Of a DNA stretch of 51,628 nucleotides, positions 1 through 9,060 are shown one piece after another. The DNA comes from an uncultured Spirochaetales bacterium. Its GTDB lineage: Bacteria; Spirochaetota; Spirochaetia; Sphaerochaetales; Sphaerochaetaceae. A program made the translations under genes and the position numbers. How positions within the stretch are numbered: the first letter of the stretch is position 1; each line of letters opens with the position of its first letter. The notes under the pieces are model-generated. The model was not told the origin of the DNA, did not search any database, and saw only the letters and a program-made list of their open reading frames with translations. The stretch spans positions 1-51,628 of the forward strand of contig CASDPA010000030.1 of NCBI GenBank assembly GCA_949282255.1. Reading direction: 5' to 3'.

Positions 1-110
1 GTGCACGTGGCGTTACAATTCAGGGCGCTGTTGCGCTGGTTGGTACCAGACCCTTATAGGGTCAGAGCAAACTACCGGCTGAGCCGGTAGTCATGATTTG
101 ACATATACTT
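1..110 (+). mobile_element. Right end of a TnpB-type (IS200/IS605-like) element, partial
   Basis: The first bases read in frame 3 as the last 18 codons of an ORF that begins ARGV and stops at 57-59; an ARG tail after the last RuvC motif occurs in TnpB proteins, but this is a weak match. The stop lies inside a hairpin (arms GACCC/GGGTC), followed by a second, stronger hairpin (CTACCGGC/GCCGGTAG, about 71-90). Hairpins overlapping the 3' end of tnpB and the element's right end are typical of omega-RNA-bearing elements. Most of the element lies outside the window, so this call rests on structure and context only. Confidence 0.42.
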
Positions 111-138
111 GAATCTCTGTTCTGAAAACATATATAGT
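109..138 (+). promoter_or_regulatory. Candidate sigma-70-type promoter for the FN3 lipoprotein cassette
   Basis: A -35-like TTGAAT (109-114) and a -10-like TATAGT (133-138) are separated by 18 bases. The leader to the first gene would be about 130 bases. It contains an aborted 11-codon reading frame at 227-262 that starts like a signal peptide (MKKLFGMF) and stops at once; I see no other gene in 139-275. Confidence 0.35.
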
Positions 139-275
139 ACTAGCAGTAAATAGACATGAGGAAGCTATTATGTTCGATATTTTTTGAATAATAGTGTAAT
201 TTCTTCATAGTCTATAGGTTTGAAATATGAAAAAGTTGTTTGGTATGTTTTTTCACACCTAAATAGGATATCGGG

Positions 276-3200
276 ATGAAGAATAAGATTTTTTCAATAT
301 TGTTTTCAGTGTTTTTCGCTGCTCTTTTCATTTCCTGTCCGGCAGCTCCTCCGACGGAACCTATGGACAGCTATCTGCCATATGTTGTTCCTTCAACTGT
401 GAATGGTTTGACGGCTTCTAATGGATATGAAAATGAGATCAGACTTTCCTGGAATGCTTCTTCCAATGCTACAGGATATCAGGTATGGATGATTGATGCC
501 AATAACTATGGAGCCGCCTCAGGGACTTCTTCATCGTCCCACAGCTATTCAAAACTTGAGCAGCGGGGTTTCAATTTTTATGAACAGGTCTCTGGTACGT
601 CTTGCGATATTAAAAACCTTGGTAAAGGCAAGGCTTATATTTTTTCCGTTGTGGCGTTGAGGGATCTGGGGGAAGATGTCACTTCAATCAATAATAGATT
701 GCTATATTCCGATATAAGCGATTTTGTGGAAGGAAGCACTGTTGGAAATATTTCCTTATCGGCCGTTCCCACTACAAAAAGCATAATCCTGTATTGGGAT
801 GTTCCTAATATTTTTTCTGCAATACCATCCGTTCCTGGGGCAGAAGAACCTTTATATGATCATGAGTTCACAATCAAGTATAGGGAGAAGGGAACAAATG
901 ATTGGTCCATGGTTGAAAGCGATGAGGTAGGAGATGTTTTTTCTTATCCGATGTCCATTTCCGAATATTCTCTGAAACTGGATACAACGTATGAATTCCA
1001 GGTCTCCATGGCTGTGGAAGTCGGGGGAGAGCAGATTTCATCCGTTGATAGCGATATCCTGCCGGTTGTAACAGACTCCTTGTTCTCGATTGAACCTGTT
1101 CTTTCTGTGGATGTGGAGCAGGGGGTATCGATTGACTCGATTGCCGTAAGTTGGAAGGTCCCTTCTATCCCGACAGGAATTGATAGCAAGAACGTATTCA
1201 AGATAGAACGGGCTGTGGATGATGGATCGGATCCGTCTTCACTTGAATGGACAACACTTATTTCTCCTGCGGATTTTGATGCTCTCTCCATTGAGGCTTC
1301 CGGAGGTGTTTATTCTTGGAAGGATGATACGGCATTGGATAATACCAAATACTATTACCGCATTACAAATGGTTATAAGCAATCCGAAGGTGTGTATATC
1401 ATGCAGGACAGTTCCGATCCAGTCACGACGTCTTCCTCTTCTGGATGGAAAATTTGGAGACCTGATGTGGCAAAGGTGGTATTTACCAAAGGTGCTGATG
1501 GTAATTCTGGAACTTTGTCTTTCTCTTGGGAATACCCATATGAGGCTGATGAAAGGATTTCCTGGTCGATCGAGGAGAATGTTTGGAACAGCAATGATGG
1601 AAAGACGGAATCGAATAGCATTGATGATTTGATTGCCATATGGGATGAGGATTTGAAGGTTTATAAAGCTTCTCCGCATACGATAAAGGCGGAAGAGGGT
1701 GTTGTCAAGGTTTATTCCTACAAACTCAGTTTTATGGTCGATGGAGAGATAGTTTCTGTTTTAAATATGGCTTCGGATGATAATATCACGCTTGGCTCTT
1801 CATCGGGAACGGTATTGATATCCAATCTCAGTGCAACCACAAATTATGTAGGTGTGGTACAGCTTTCATGGAAAGTGGATTCTTCAATAACCGGTTTGGA
1901 TGCGTCTTCTTATACAATTTATGAGGATGATGAGATAAAGGATATCGAAGGGCTTGCGATAAGCGGTGAAGATGTGGAAAAATCGATATCGCTTCCAGCT
2001 GTTGGGATCCATTCATATATGATCGCTGTTACCGTGATGGAATCGGATGTTCAAAATGTCTATTATTGTCCCGAGGTTGTCACAGGATCCGTTTTGAATG
2101 TTCCTGAAGCACCTTTTGCAACCGATGGTACCGATAAGGACGGCATAACAGTAACATGGACGGTGCCGGAAGATCCGGTTGTTTACGAACTGTATTATAA
2201 GTCCGAAACTGCGGAGGATTTTGAATGGAGCATTCTTCAAGATGACGATAACGATGGCTCTGTGTATCTTCCAAAAGCGGGGGATGCCACGGATGGACAA
2301 ATTTTCGAATTCAGGATAAAGGCATATAATAAAAATCAATCCACGGAGGAAGGCAATATCTACACGGATTATTCTTCCATTGAGAAAGGTAATGTCTTCG
2401 GAGCCGGGGCCATGACCGTTTCCGCCGCGTATGGAGAGGATCCCGAAGCTATATCCATTTCTTGGACTTCGGCTTTTGGTGCAGATTATTATGAAATATA
2501 CAGGGATGGCGATAAGCTTCCCGGACAGCATAAGGGTACCGGTTATTCCGATTCCTCCGTTTCAAAACTTTCTCCTGATGAGAACAATCCCATACCGCTT
2601 TCTAAAGAGTATGTTTATACGGTTGTTCCTGTAAGCAATAGTCTTGGTTCAGTGGATATTTCGTATTGCAAGAATGCTACAGGAAAACTGTTTGCGCCTC
2701 CTGAAGAAATCAATGCTTCGAAGGGGGGGTATGTCGGCAGAATAAATATTTCATGGAGCGCAGTCGATGATGCCTCGTATTATATGCTGCAGAAATATAA
2801 GTTGTCCGATTCCGGTGAATATATCGCAATGGGTGATTCCATACGGGTGAATGGAACTTCGTATGACGATACGGTTTCGACAGAGTCCGTATATTATTCG
2901 GTACAGGCTGTGAATTCCAACGGAGTGCCTTCGCTATATCAAAATGGTTTCTCTTCAGAAAAGAACATGTATGGGGAAATTGAATCTTCCAACTATGGCT
3001 ACAGACTCTCCAAGCCTCAGACCTTCTTTGTTAGCGAACAGGCAGATGAAAACGGGGTCTATAAGGAATATGTCCAGCTGACATGGTCCCGCTCTCTTGG
3101 TGCCGACATTTATAGGATTAGCGCGCTCGATGGCATGACCGAAATTAATGTGGCAGAAGGCATGGTATATGGGAATGAAGCCCAATTGGTGACAAATGGT

Positions 3201-3884
3201 AAGTCGGAAGATGAAATCGGCTATCTTTCATATAATCCGTCGACAGGCATTTATATATATAACGATGCAACCGGGGTATTCACCACTTCCTCCATGATAA
3301 CCTCTTTTGCCATAGCAGCCAAAAACAGTATAACGGAGAATATTTCGGAAAACGCAACAGATAATACTCCTGTGCACAGACAGTTCACAGATGTCGAATA
3401 TGTGAATCTTGTAAACCGAACTCTTTATGGATTGCTACATAGGGCTGATGAGTCTTCTGTAATAAATGGGGACTGGTTCCAATATGGACTTTCAGATAGT
3501 ATGGTCACTTATTCTGAGAATAATGCCGCAGTCAATGTGCCTCGATATTGGGGAGCAGGACATAGGACCGGATTGGTTTCCCTTACAGGATTTTATGATG
3601 ATTTGATTAAAATTCGTTTAACAACAAGCGATTTGGTGACGGATAATGATGGTGGATTCGCAGAGGGAGAAGATCCTTTGAATTACTTGAGAAATGGAAT
3701 CATAACAGTGGATACTTCGTTGCTTGAGGATTCCAACAGTGGTAAAAAATACAAACCAGGCGTATCTGTTAAGTTTGGAAATATCAATGTGATTAATATC
3801 GACTCTTCCGCAAGTTATACGGTGACTATAGATGGTGCTGTCACGACCATTAATGATTCAGATTCACTGCAAAGGCCGTTCTAG
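276..3884 (+). CDS. Large multi-FN3 lipoprotein
   Basis: 1202-residue exported protein. It starts with a basic n-region and hydrophobic core ending in a lipobox (LFISC), so Cys is predicted to be lipidated. The rest is a run of about nine FN3-like modules, each recognisable by a core strand such as LSWNA, LYWDV, VSWKV, VTWTV, ISWTS, ISWSA or LTWSR, followed by a tyrosine-rich strand (GYQVW, YYEIY, YYMLQ, IYRIS). The last ~250 residues after the final module have no repeat I recognise. It is probably a surface or periplasmic adhesion or polysaccharide-binding scaffold, but no ligand can be read from the sequence. First gene of a cassette: the next starts 11 bases downstream. The ribosome-binding site is weak. 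Confidence 0.8.
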   Translation: MKNKIFSILFSVFFAALFISCPAAPPTEPMDSYLPYVVPSTVNGLTASNGYENEIRLSWNASSNATGYQVWMIDANNYGAASGTSSSSHSYSKLEQRGFNFYEQVSGTSCDIKNLGKGKAYIFSVVALRDLGEDVTSINNRLLYSDISDFVEGSTVGNISLSAVPTTKSIILYWDVPNIFSAIPSVPGAEEPLYDHEFTIKYREKGTNDWSMVESDEVGDVFSYPMSISEYSLKLDTTYEFQVSMAVEVGGEQISSVDSDILPVVTDSLFSIEPVLSVDVEQGVSIDSIAVSWKVPSIPTGIDSKNVFKIERAVDDGSDPSSLEWTTLISPADFDALSIEASGGVYSWKDDTALDNTKYYYRITNGYKQSEGVYIMQDSSDPVTTSSSSGWKIWRPDVAKVVFTKGADGNSGTLSFSWEYPYEADERISWSIEENVWNSNDGKTESNSIDDLIAIWDEDLKVYKASPHTIKAEEGVVKVYSYKLSFMVDGEIVSVLNMASDDNITLGSSSGTVLISNLSATTNYVGVVQLSWKVDSSITGLDASSYTIYEDDEIKDIEGLAISGEDVEKSISLPAVGIHSYMIAVTVMESDVQNVYYCPEVVTGSVLNVPEAPFATDGTDKDGITVTWTVPEDPVVYELYYKSETAEDFEWSILQDDDNDGSVYLPKAGDATDGQIFEFRIKAYNKNQSTEEGNIYTDYSSIEKGNVFGAGAMTVSAAYGEDPEAISISWTSAFGADYYEIYRDGDKLPGQHKGTGYSDSSVSKLSPDENNPIPLSKEYVYTVVPVSNSLGSVDISYCKNATGKLFAPPEEINASKGGYVGRINISWSAVDDASYYMLQKYKLSDSGEYIAMGDSIRVNGTSYDDTVSTESVYYSVQAVNSNGVPSLYQNGFSSEKNMYGEIESSNYGYRLSKPQTFFVSEQADENGVYKEYVQLTWSRSLGADIYRISALDGMTEINVAEGMVYGNEAQLVTNGKSEDEIGYLSYNPSTGIYIYNDATGVFTTSSMITSFAIAAKNSITENISENATDNTPVHRQFTDVEYVNLVNRTLYGLLHRADESSVINGDWFQYGLSDSMVTYSENNAAVNVPRYWGAGHRTGLVSLTGFYDDLIKIRLTTSDLVTDNDGGFAEGEDPLNYLRNGIITVDTSLLEDSNSGKKYKPGVSVKFGNINVINIDSSASYTVTIDGAVTTINDSDSLQRPF

Positions 3885-3895
3885 GAGGAAAAGGA

Positions 3896-6169
3896 ATGAA
3901 AAAAAAGCTTGTATCAATTTTTGCAATATCAGCAGTCTTATTTCTGGTCTCCTCCTGCAATTGGGATGTATGGGGAGCTGAATATAAGGATTATGGAAAA
4001 GGGACGGGAACAACTTCCTCGGCCCTGATATTCAAAGGGGATGCGCCTGCCGCACTCACATCCACGCAGGCAAGATTCTCAGATAAGATTGTTGTAGGGT
4101 GGAATTCGGTCACCGGTGCCGATTATTATGAGGTCTATCGTGCTGAAGTTTCATCCATTGGAGAAGATATATCATCCCTTTCCTGGTCAAAGATGCTTGA
4201 ATCTCCTGTCGGTCTTGTCTCCTATACCGATACCGATGTCGAATCTGGAAAGATATATGTGTATCGTGTCCGAGCGCGTAGCTTTTCCCTTCCAAGCGTT
4301 TTAGGCTCATACTCTGATGTCTCATATGGATGGCTGCTGGCACCCCCCGAAACACTTTCCGCAACCCAGGGCGCAAGTGTGAAATCGATAAACATATCAT
4401 GGTCGAAGGTTTCAAACATATCAGGCTATAGGATTTATTGGAGTTCTACAGGATACGGCGGAACTTGGCAGGTTGCCGTTCCTGAGGGTTACGATGGGTA
4501 TGATTACATCCTTTCTCCCAATGTTCTGGAATTCCAGTTTGTACCTTCAAGCCAATACAAAGGTCAGAAGATCTATTTTTATATTGAATCTATTTCCAAA
4601 TCCGGAGAGCAGTCCGATCCTTCGGTGCAACGTGTCGGATATACATTTGTCGAGGGAGCTCCGTCTGCACCTATGAATTTCTCAGTTTCAAAAGGATCTT
4701 CCACTTCATCCATCACTTTGCAGTGGGATGCTATGTATGGGACTTCTTCTGATGGGGGCCAGGTTGATTATGATTGGGAAATCTATCGCTCTGCTCCAGG
4801 AGAATCGGAGAGAAAAATATATTCGACAGTCGATGGGGATCCTCAGCCTGGATCCAATGAAGGTGTAATGACATATATCGACACCTCAAATCTTAAGCCG
4901 GGTGTCGAATATACCTATACTGTCAGTGCAATAGGGAAAATAACAGATGATAGTGGGGTGGAGACTTCTGTTAATGGACTTCCTTCTCAAGATACAGGTT
5001 TCCTTTTGTCTCCTCCTACAGAACTTGAGAGTATCGGAATCAGACAGGATCCGAATGGTTTCGAATTCACTTTCAAGGATGCACTCGGGGCAAAGGATAA
5101 TCCGACATGGACATATACCGTTTATGGAAGTGAGAGTAAGAGCGGTCCTTGGACCCCGCTTGAAGGTTATGTTAATTTTCCTGTTACGGATGACAGCCGC
5201 AAGACAGTTTTTTCTCCTTATGATGGGGATGCGGATAAGTTTGAGTATTTTACAATCAAGACATCCGATGGTTATCTTGAAAGTGCTGATTATGTAGAAG
5301 CTGTCGGCTCTCCGATAATGGTAAGCCGCCCAACACGACCGGATGGATTCTCCGCTTCTGATAATGTGGTCTATGCTGGCACCGAGGCCGTCAATGGAGT
5401 TTATCCGATAACCGTTTCCATGGTGAAGGGTAATCTTGTGGCTTCGTATAACCTGAGGATATGGAAAGAAAAACCAGCGTCGAATTCCTCCTCGGGATAT
5501 GAAGAGCAAGATAATGTTTCATTTTCTGTTGATTCTGGAAATGCAGTGATCAATGAAGCGGCAAGAGCTCCGATTGGAACAATGTATTATTTTGCAGTCC
5601 AGGGTGTTGATGTGCTTGGACGCAAGGGTGAATGGTCCGATGTCGATTCCGGTTATGGTGCGATAACGGGAAATGCTCTCATAAAGTATATGCAGTGTTA
5701 CGGCTTCAAGCCTTGGGAATATCTTAATAAGCCCGTATTGAATGCTGAATATCCGTATCCTGATAAGGATATTGTTGAAAAATGGACCAATAGTAAGATT
5801 TACGGATACGTCAAGCAGGCAGGTACAGGCAGTCTTACGGATGGAAATGTTGTCACCGAATACAGTTATTTCCATAACGGTAGAATCAGTTATTCCGCAG
5901 CCTTGAGTGGCGCTAATGGTAAAATCACATTCTCTTACAATAATTTCGGTGAGGTTGAATGGCTTAATACCACCGGCAGCTATACTATGGTCGTTGGGCT
6001 TTCTGGATCTGGCAGTTGTGATGGAGCTTTAACTATTGGAGGTATGTATCCGGCATCGATCGGTTTTGATAAGATTTCTGTAAGCAATCAGGCTTTTGCC
6101 GGTTATTATACTGTTCTTCAGAAAAATGGTACCGCAGCAGAGGATGTAAGTCCTAACCAAAGCTATTGA
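3896..6169 (+). CDS. Multi-FN3 lipoprotein, second copy-type
   Basis: 757 residues. The signal peptide ends in a clear lipobox (LVSSC). About five FN3-like modules follow, starting near residues 50, 150, 255, 375 and 485, with cores VGWNSVTGADYYEVY, ISWSKVSNISGYRIYW and LQWDAMYG. The ~170-residue C-terminal part is Gly/Ser/Tyr-rich and beta-like. A strong Shine-Dalgarno (TAGGAGG) sits before the ATG, 11 bases after the upstream FN3 gene, so the two are co-transcribed. Module style is shared with the upstream protein, suggesting duplication and divergence. Function unknown; a cell-envelope scaffold is the safest description. Confidence 0.8.
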   Translation: MKKKLVSIFAISAVLFLVSSCNWDVWGAEYKDYGKGTGTTSSALIFKGDAPAALTSTQARFSDKIVVGWNSVTGADYYEVYRAEVSSIGEDISSLSWSKMLESPVGLVSYTDTDVESGKIYVYRVRARSFSLPSVLGSYSDVSYGWLLAPPETLSATQGASVKSINISWSKVSNISGYRIYWSSTGYGGTWQVAVPEGYDGYDYILSPNVLEFQFVPSSQYKGQKIYFYIESISKSGEQSDPSVQRVGYTFVEGAPSAPMNFSVSKGSSTSSITLQWDAMYGTSSDGGQVDYDWEIYRSAPGESERKIYSTVDGDPQPGSNEGVMTYIDTSNLKPGVEYTYTVSAIGKITDDSGVETSVNGLPSQDTGFLLSPPTELESIGIRQDPNGFEFTFKDALGAKDNPTWTYTVYGSESKSGPWTPLEGYVNFPVTDDSRKTVFSPYDGDADKFEYFTIKTSDGYLESADYVEAVGSPIMVSRPTRPDGFSASDNVVYAGTEAVNGVYPITVSMVKGNLVASYNLRIWKEKPASNSSSGYEEQDNVSFSVDSGNAVINEAARAPIGTMYYFAVQGVDVLGRKGEWSDVDSGYGAITGNALIKYMQCYGFKPWEYLNKPVLNAEYPYPDKDIVEKWTNSKIYGYVKQAGTGSLTDGNVVTEYSYFHNGRISYSAALSGANGKITFSYNNFGEVEWLNTTGSYTMVVGLSGSGSCDGALTIGGMYPASIGFDKISVSNQAFAGYYTVLQKNGTAAEDVSPNQSY

Positions 6170-6183
6170 GAGAGTGTGTTGTT

Positions 6184-6678
6184 ATGGGAAAGTTGAAAAT
6201 CATCATTTTGATATTCTTATCTTTATTCTTGATCCTTGCAGGCTGTGAAAACAGCATACCCAATCCAATTGTCGGTACATTCGTTCTTCTTGCAGAAGCT
6301 GAAGGAGCTCCCAATTATATGCTTGCCGGGTTCAGCTTTGCCGAAGATGGGTCTTTCAGTTATGCGGAGGTCATAAAAGGTTCGACAAAGGTTATCAAAG
6401 CTTCCGGCTCGTATAGTGTTATGTTGGATTATTTTAATTTTGTTACTTCTTCAGGACAGATAAACATCACCATCGATTCTTTTAGTGAAACGGATATTGC
6501 AGAAAACCTTATTCTTCATTTGGGTGTTAATCCTTTTCTGTATGATTGGCAATGTGATAAAAATAATGGTCCCTCCGGTATGACTCTTGTTGTTGATGCC
6601 AATGATAGCCGGAAAAATTATGAGCTTGTCTACAAAGGCTCTGCATCAGCGCTTGATGATATCATAACAGGATATTGA
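6184..6678 (+). CDS. Small putative lipoprotein
   Basis: 164 residues with a textbook lipobox (LILAGC) after a hydrophobic helix. The mature part alternates short beta-like stretches (GSFSYAEV, GSYSVML, GQINITI), suggesting a small beta-sandwich or lipocalin-like fold; I do not recognise the family. A TTG in the same frame at 6166 overlaps the previous stop, but the ATG at 6184 places the signal peptide normally and is preferred. It is the third gene of the FN3 cassette. Confidence 0.65.
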   Translation: MGKLKIIILIFLSLFLILAGCENSIPNPIVGTFVLLAEAEGAPNYMLAGFSFAEDGSFSYAEVIKGSTKVIKASGSYSVMLDYFNFVTSSGQINITIDSFSETDIAENLILHLGVNPFLYDWQCDKNNGPSGMTLVVDANDSRKNYELVYKGSASALDDIITGY

Positions 6679-6689
6679 GGAGGAAGGAT

Positions 6690-7352
6690 ATGAGGAGATA
6701 CATTATTGGTTTAATTGTTTGCACTTTGTTTTCACTCCTTCCCCTTGGTGCTGCGACTTTGAAGCCGGAGACTGTTGATGCAATCATCAATGCACTAAAC
6801 GAGAGGGGATATACTGTTGTTGATGGGAATGCCTTGTCCTCGGCTGCAAAAGAGCAAAATAATTGGTGGGATTCGGAAATAGAGGAAGCCCATTTCAGTT
6901 ATGATGTTTATTTCAGGTCTTTTAAAAACCGTGGATCGAATTTCTCGGTAGGCGGCGGGCTTAATATCGGGCTTCAGACCTCGTCTTTCAAATTCGAGTT
7001 ATATGGTTTGGGGGATTATTTCTTAAAGCCCTTGGGTGGAGAAGGAGGAGCCGCCTCTTTGGAATATATGTTGGAGGTAGGGGGCATGCTGGCATGGAAA
7101 TTCATGGAGGTATGGCGCACGAGGACATACATATGTCTGGATATAGGATATTTCATGCAGTTCGCTTCTATTCCAAGGGCTCCAAAGGATGTATTCTTAG
7201 CTATGAACGGTATCATGATAAGACCTGCGGTAAAGACTTATTTCCAAATAAGCAAGCATTATGATATGTCCTTGGGGATTTTCTACCAGACTCCATTGTA
7301 CCCGGTTTATAATGATTATAGGGGAGTCGGAGTTGTCGTTGGAATCCTCTGA
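6690..7352 (+). CDS. Predicted outer-membrane or exported beta-rich protein
   Basis: 220 residues with a cleavable signal peptide (likely cleavage after LGAA). The mature part contains many amphipathic beta stretches rich in Gly, Tyr and Phe (FSVGGGLNIGLQ, FKFELYGLGDYF, MLAWKF, YICLDIGYFMQF) and ends in GVGVVVGIL, which suits an 8- to 10-strand outer-membrane barrel. The ATG at 6690 was chosen because GAGGAGG lies just upstream; an in-frame TTG start at 6675 is less likely. Last gene of the cassette, followed by a terminator. It may be the outer-membrane partner of the three lipoproteins; that is inference. Confidence 0.6.
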   Translation: MRRYIIGLIVCTLFSLLPLGAATLKPETVDAIINALNERGYTVVDGNALSSAAKEQNNWWDSEIEEAHFSYDVYFRSFKNRGSNFSVGGGLNIGLQTSSFKFELYGLGDYFLKPLGGEGGAASLEYMLEVGGMLAWKFMEVWRTRTYICLDIGYFMQFASIPRAPKDVFLAMNGIMIRPAVKTYFQISKHYDMSLGIFYQTPLYPVYNDYRGVGVVVGIL

Positions 7353-7367
7353 CCGATTGAAAAAAAT

Positions 7368-7393
7368 GGTCCTCCGCGTCGGAGGACCTTTTT
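7368..7393. terminator. Bidirectional intrinsic terminator
   Basis: Near-perfect hairpin (GGTCCTCCG/CGGAGGACC) with a T run on its right and an A run on its left. It can therefore stop both the lipoprotein cassette and the convergent epmA-efp unit. Confidence 0.85.
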
Positions 7394-7407
7394 CATCTTT
7401 CTAAAGC

Positions 7408-7971
7408 TCAGTTGTTGACCCTTTCAAGATATTCCTTGGTTTCGGTGTTGACCCTGACCTTTTCTCCCTGCTTGATGAAGCCGGGAACCCTGATCTTGAG
7501 GCCGGTTTCAAGAACCGCATCCTTTGTCACACCCTGGACGGTGTCACCGCGGACCGCATCTTCCGTCTCGGTTACGACATATACGACCTTGGATGGAATC
7601 TGGATGTCAAGGACCTGGTCCTCCCACATCGTGACCCTGTAGGTCTCTCCGTCTTTCATGAGGAACTCGTAGTCGGGGAAACTCTTCATTGGAACCTCGA
7701 TCTGCTCATAGCTTTCCGTGTTCATGAAAGCGAAGTTCTCGCCATCGTTGTAGAGATACTGGAAATCCCTATCCTCAATCGTGATGTCCTCGGCGTTGTC
7801 CTGGGTCTTCATCGTCTCCTGGAGGGTCTGTCCTGTAGAAGGGCTCTTTAATTTCAGGCGTACGAATGCAGAACCCTTACCGGGGTTCACAAATTCACGC
7901 TCGATGCAGAGAAACGGCTGTCCTTTGATCAAAAGAGCTGTTCCTTTCTCAATCTGTCCTGCTTTAATCAT
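7408..7971 (-). CDS. efp: Translation elongation factor P
   Basis: 187 residues, full length for EF-P, which rescues ribosomes stalled at polyproline stretches. The N-terminal KOW-like domain carries the loop NPGKGSAF with Lys32 at the position that is post-translationally modified in many bacteria. Two OB-like domains follow, including the characteristic GLKIRVPGF segment near the C-terminus. A GAGG Shine-Dalgarno lies upstream of the ATG. It is downstream of the epmA remnant, the gene family that lysylates this very residue, so the two were probably one operon. Confidence 0.96.
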   Translation of the reverse strand: MIKAGQIEKGTALLIKGQPFLCIEREFVNPGKGSAFVRLKLKSPSTGQTLQETMKTQDNAEDITIEDRDFQYLYNDGENFAFMNTESYEQIEVPMKSFPDYEFLMKDGETYRVTMWEDQVLDIQIPSKVVYVVTETEDAVRGDTVQGVTKDAVLETGLKIRVPGFIKQGEKVRVNTETKEYLERVNN

Positions 7972-7994
7972 AAATCTTTTACCTCAAAAAAGTG

Positions 7995-8967
7995 TTAATT
8001 CGTATTATTGCCACTAGATAACATATCAGAAAGAGGGAATGAAAGTAAAGGTGTTATTTCCTTTAATCCGAGTTCGACCATCAAAAGCCGGTCCAGGCCG
8101 ATGGCGACTCCGCTGGATTTAGGCATATCGATCTGTGTAAAAGAGAAATCGGCCTCGGGAATCACCTCTCCGGTTTTTTTCCTTTCCTGCCTTAATCGTG
8201 AATATTCCTTTTCATAGTATTCCGCAATTTTCCGCTTATCGGTCTCTCTCGACTCCGTTTATATACATCTCCCATCTGGCTCTGTATGGACGTCCTTCCT
8301 TTTCAAGGGCGAGGCATTCGATCTGTTTTGGATAGTCGGTGAGTATCACCGGACATGCGAGAGGAAGAGACGGCTCAACATCGTTTATGAATATCCTGTT
8401 GAACGTATCGTCCCAGGCTTCGCCATCTGGAACATAAAGCCCTCTTTTTTCTGCGTGATCCTTTAAAAATCGGTAATCCTGGGCTTTTAGAAGATCAAGG
8501 CCGGAATACTTTTTTACGGCTTCTTCCACGCTCATCACAAGCGGCTTGCTTGTGACATAGGAAGGCGCATCGGCAAATGATATCTCCTTTAAAAATTCCT
8601 CCGTCAGGGTTATGGAATCCTTTTCATCGAAATCCACCGTATAGTATTCAAGCATCGAGAATTCCGGGTTATGGATTTCTCCAAGCTGCTCTGCGTTGCG
8701 GAAGCATTGGCTGATCTGGTATATGGAGCCTGATCCCGAAGCAAGCATCCTTTTCATGAAGATTTCCGGAGAAGGAATCAGATACAGCTCTCTTTTTTCC
8801 ATGAAGCTGTTTATGAATGTGGTGGAGAAGTTCTTTATCGTAGGCTCTGGTATTAACGAAGCCGAGAGCGATGGTGTGAACACCTCAAGATATCCCCTTG
8901 TATCGAAGAATCTTCGAATATTGCCATAGAGATCGCTTCTTTTTCTCTGATAAATGAAATTGAACAT
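7995..8967 (-). pseudogene. epmA: EF-P lysine ligase (EpmA-type), frameshifted
   Basis: Class II lysyl-tRNA-synthetase-like catalytic core without an anticodon-binding domain. Visible are the motif 1 region (YLEVFTPSLS), motif 2 with FRNAEQLGEIHNPEFSMLEYY, and RWEMYINGVE. After that Glu the frame ends at a stop (8236-8238). One base over, the protein resumes with RETDKRKIAEYYEKEY and carries motif 3 (SGVAIGLDRLLM) to a stop at 7995. The family's conserved ELAN-type segment, expected between NGVE and RETD, is missing. The lesion is therefore a short out-of-frame deletion near 8241-8254, not just a base slip. Start chosen at ATG 8967; no good ribosome-binding site is visible. A sequencing error cannot be excluded but would not explain the missing motif. 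Confidence 0.8.
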
Positions 8968-9060
8968 GCGGCAATTGTAATCCAATACAGGATTTGTTGA
9001 AAAGACCTTTATGCGCGCGCATGTTGAAGAAACAACCGTTAAGCGGTATATTCTTAAGAT

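Noticed and set aside
227-262. 11-codon ORF before the first lipoprotein
   Set aside because: It starts like a signal peptide but stops at once; too short and without a clear ribosome-binding site.
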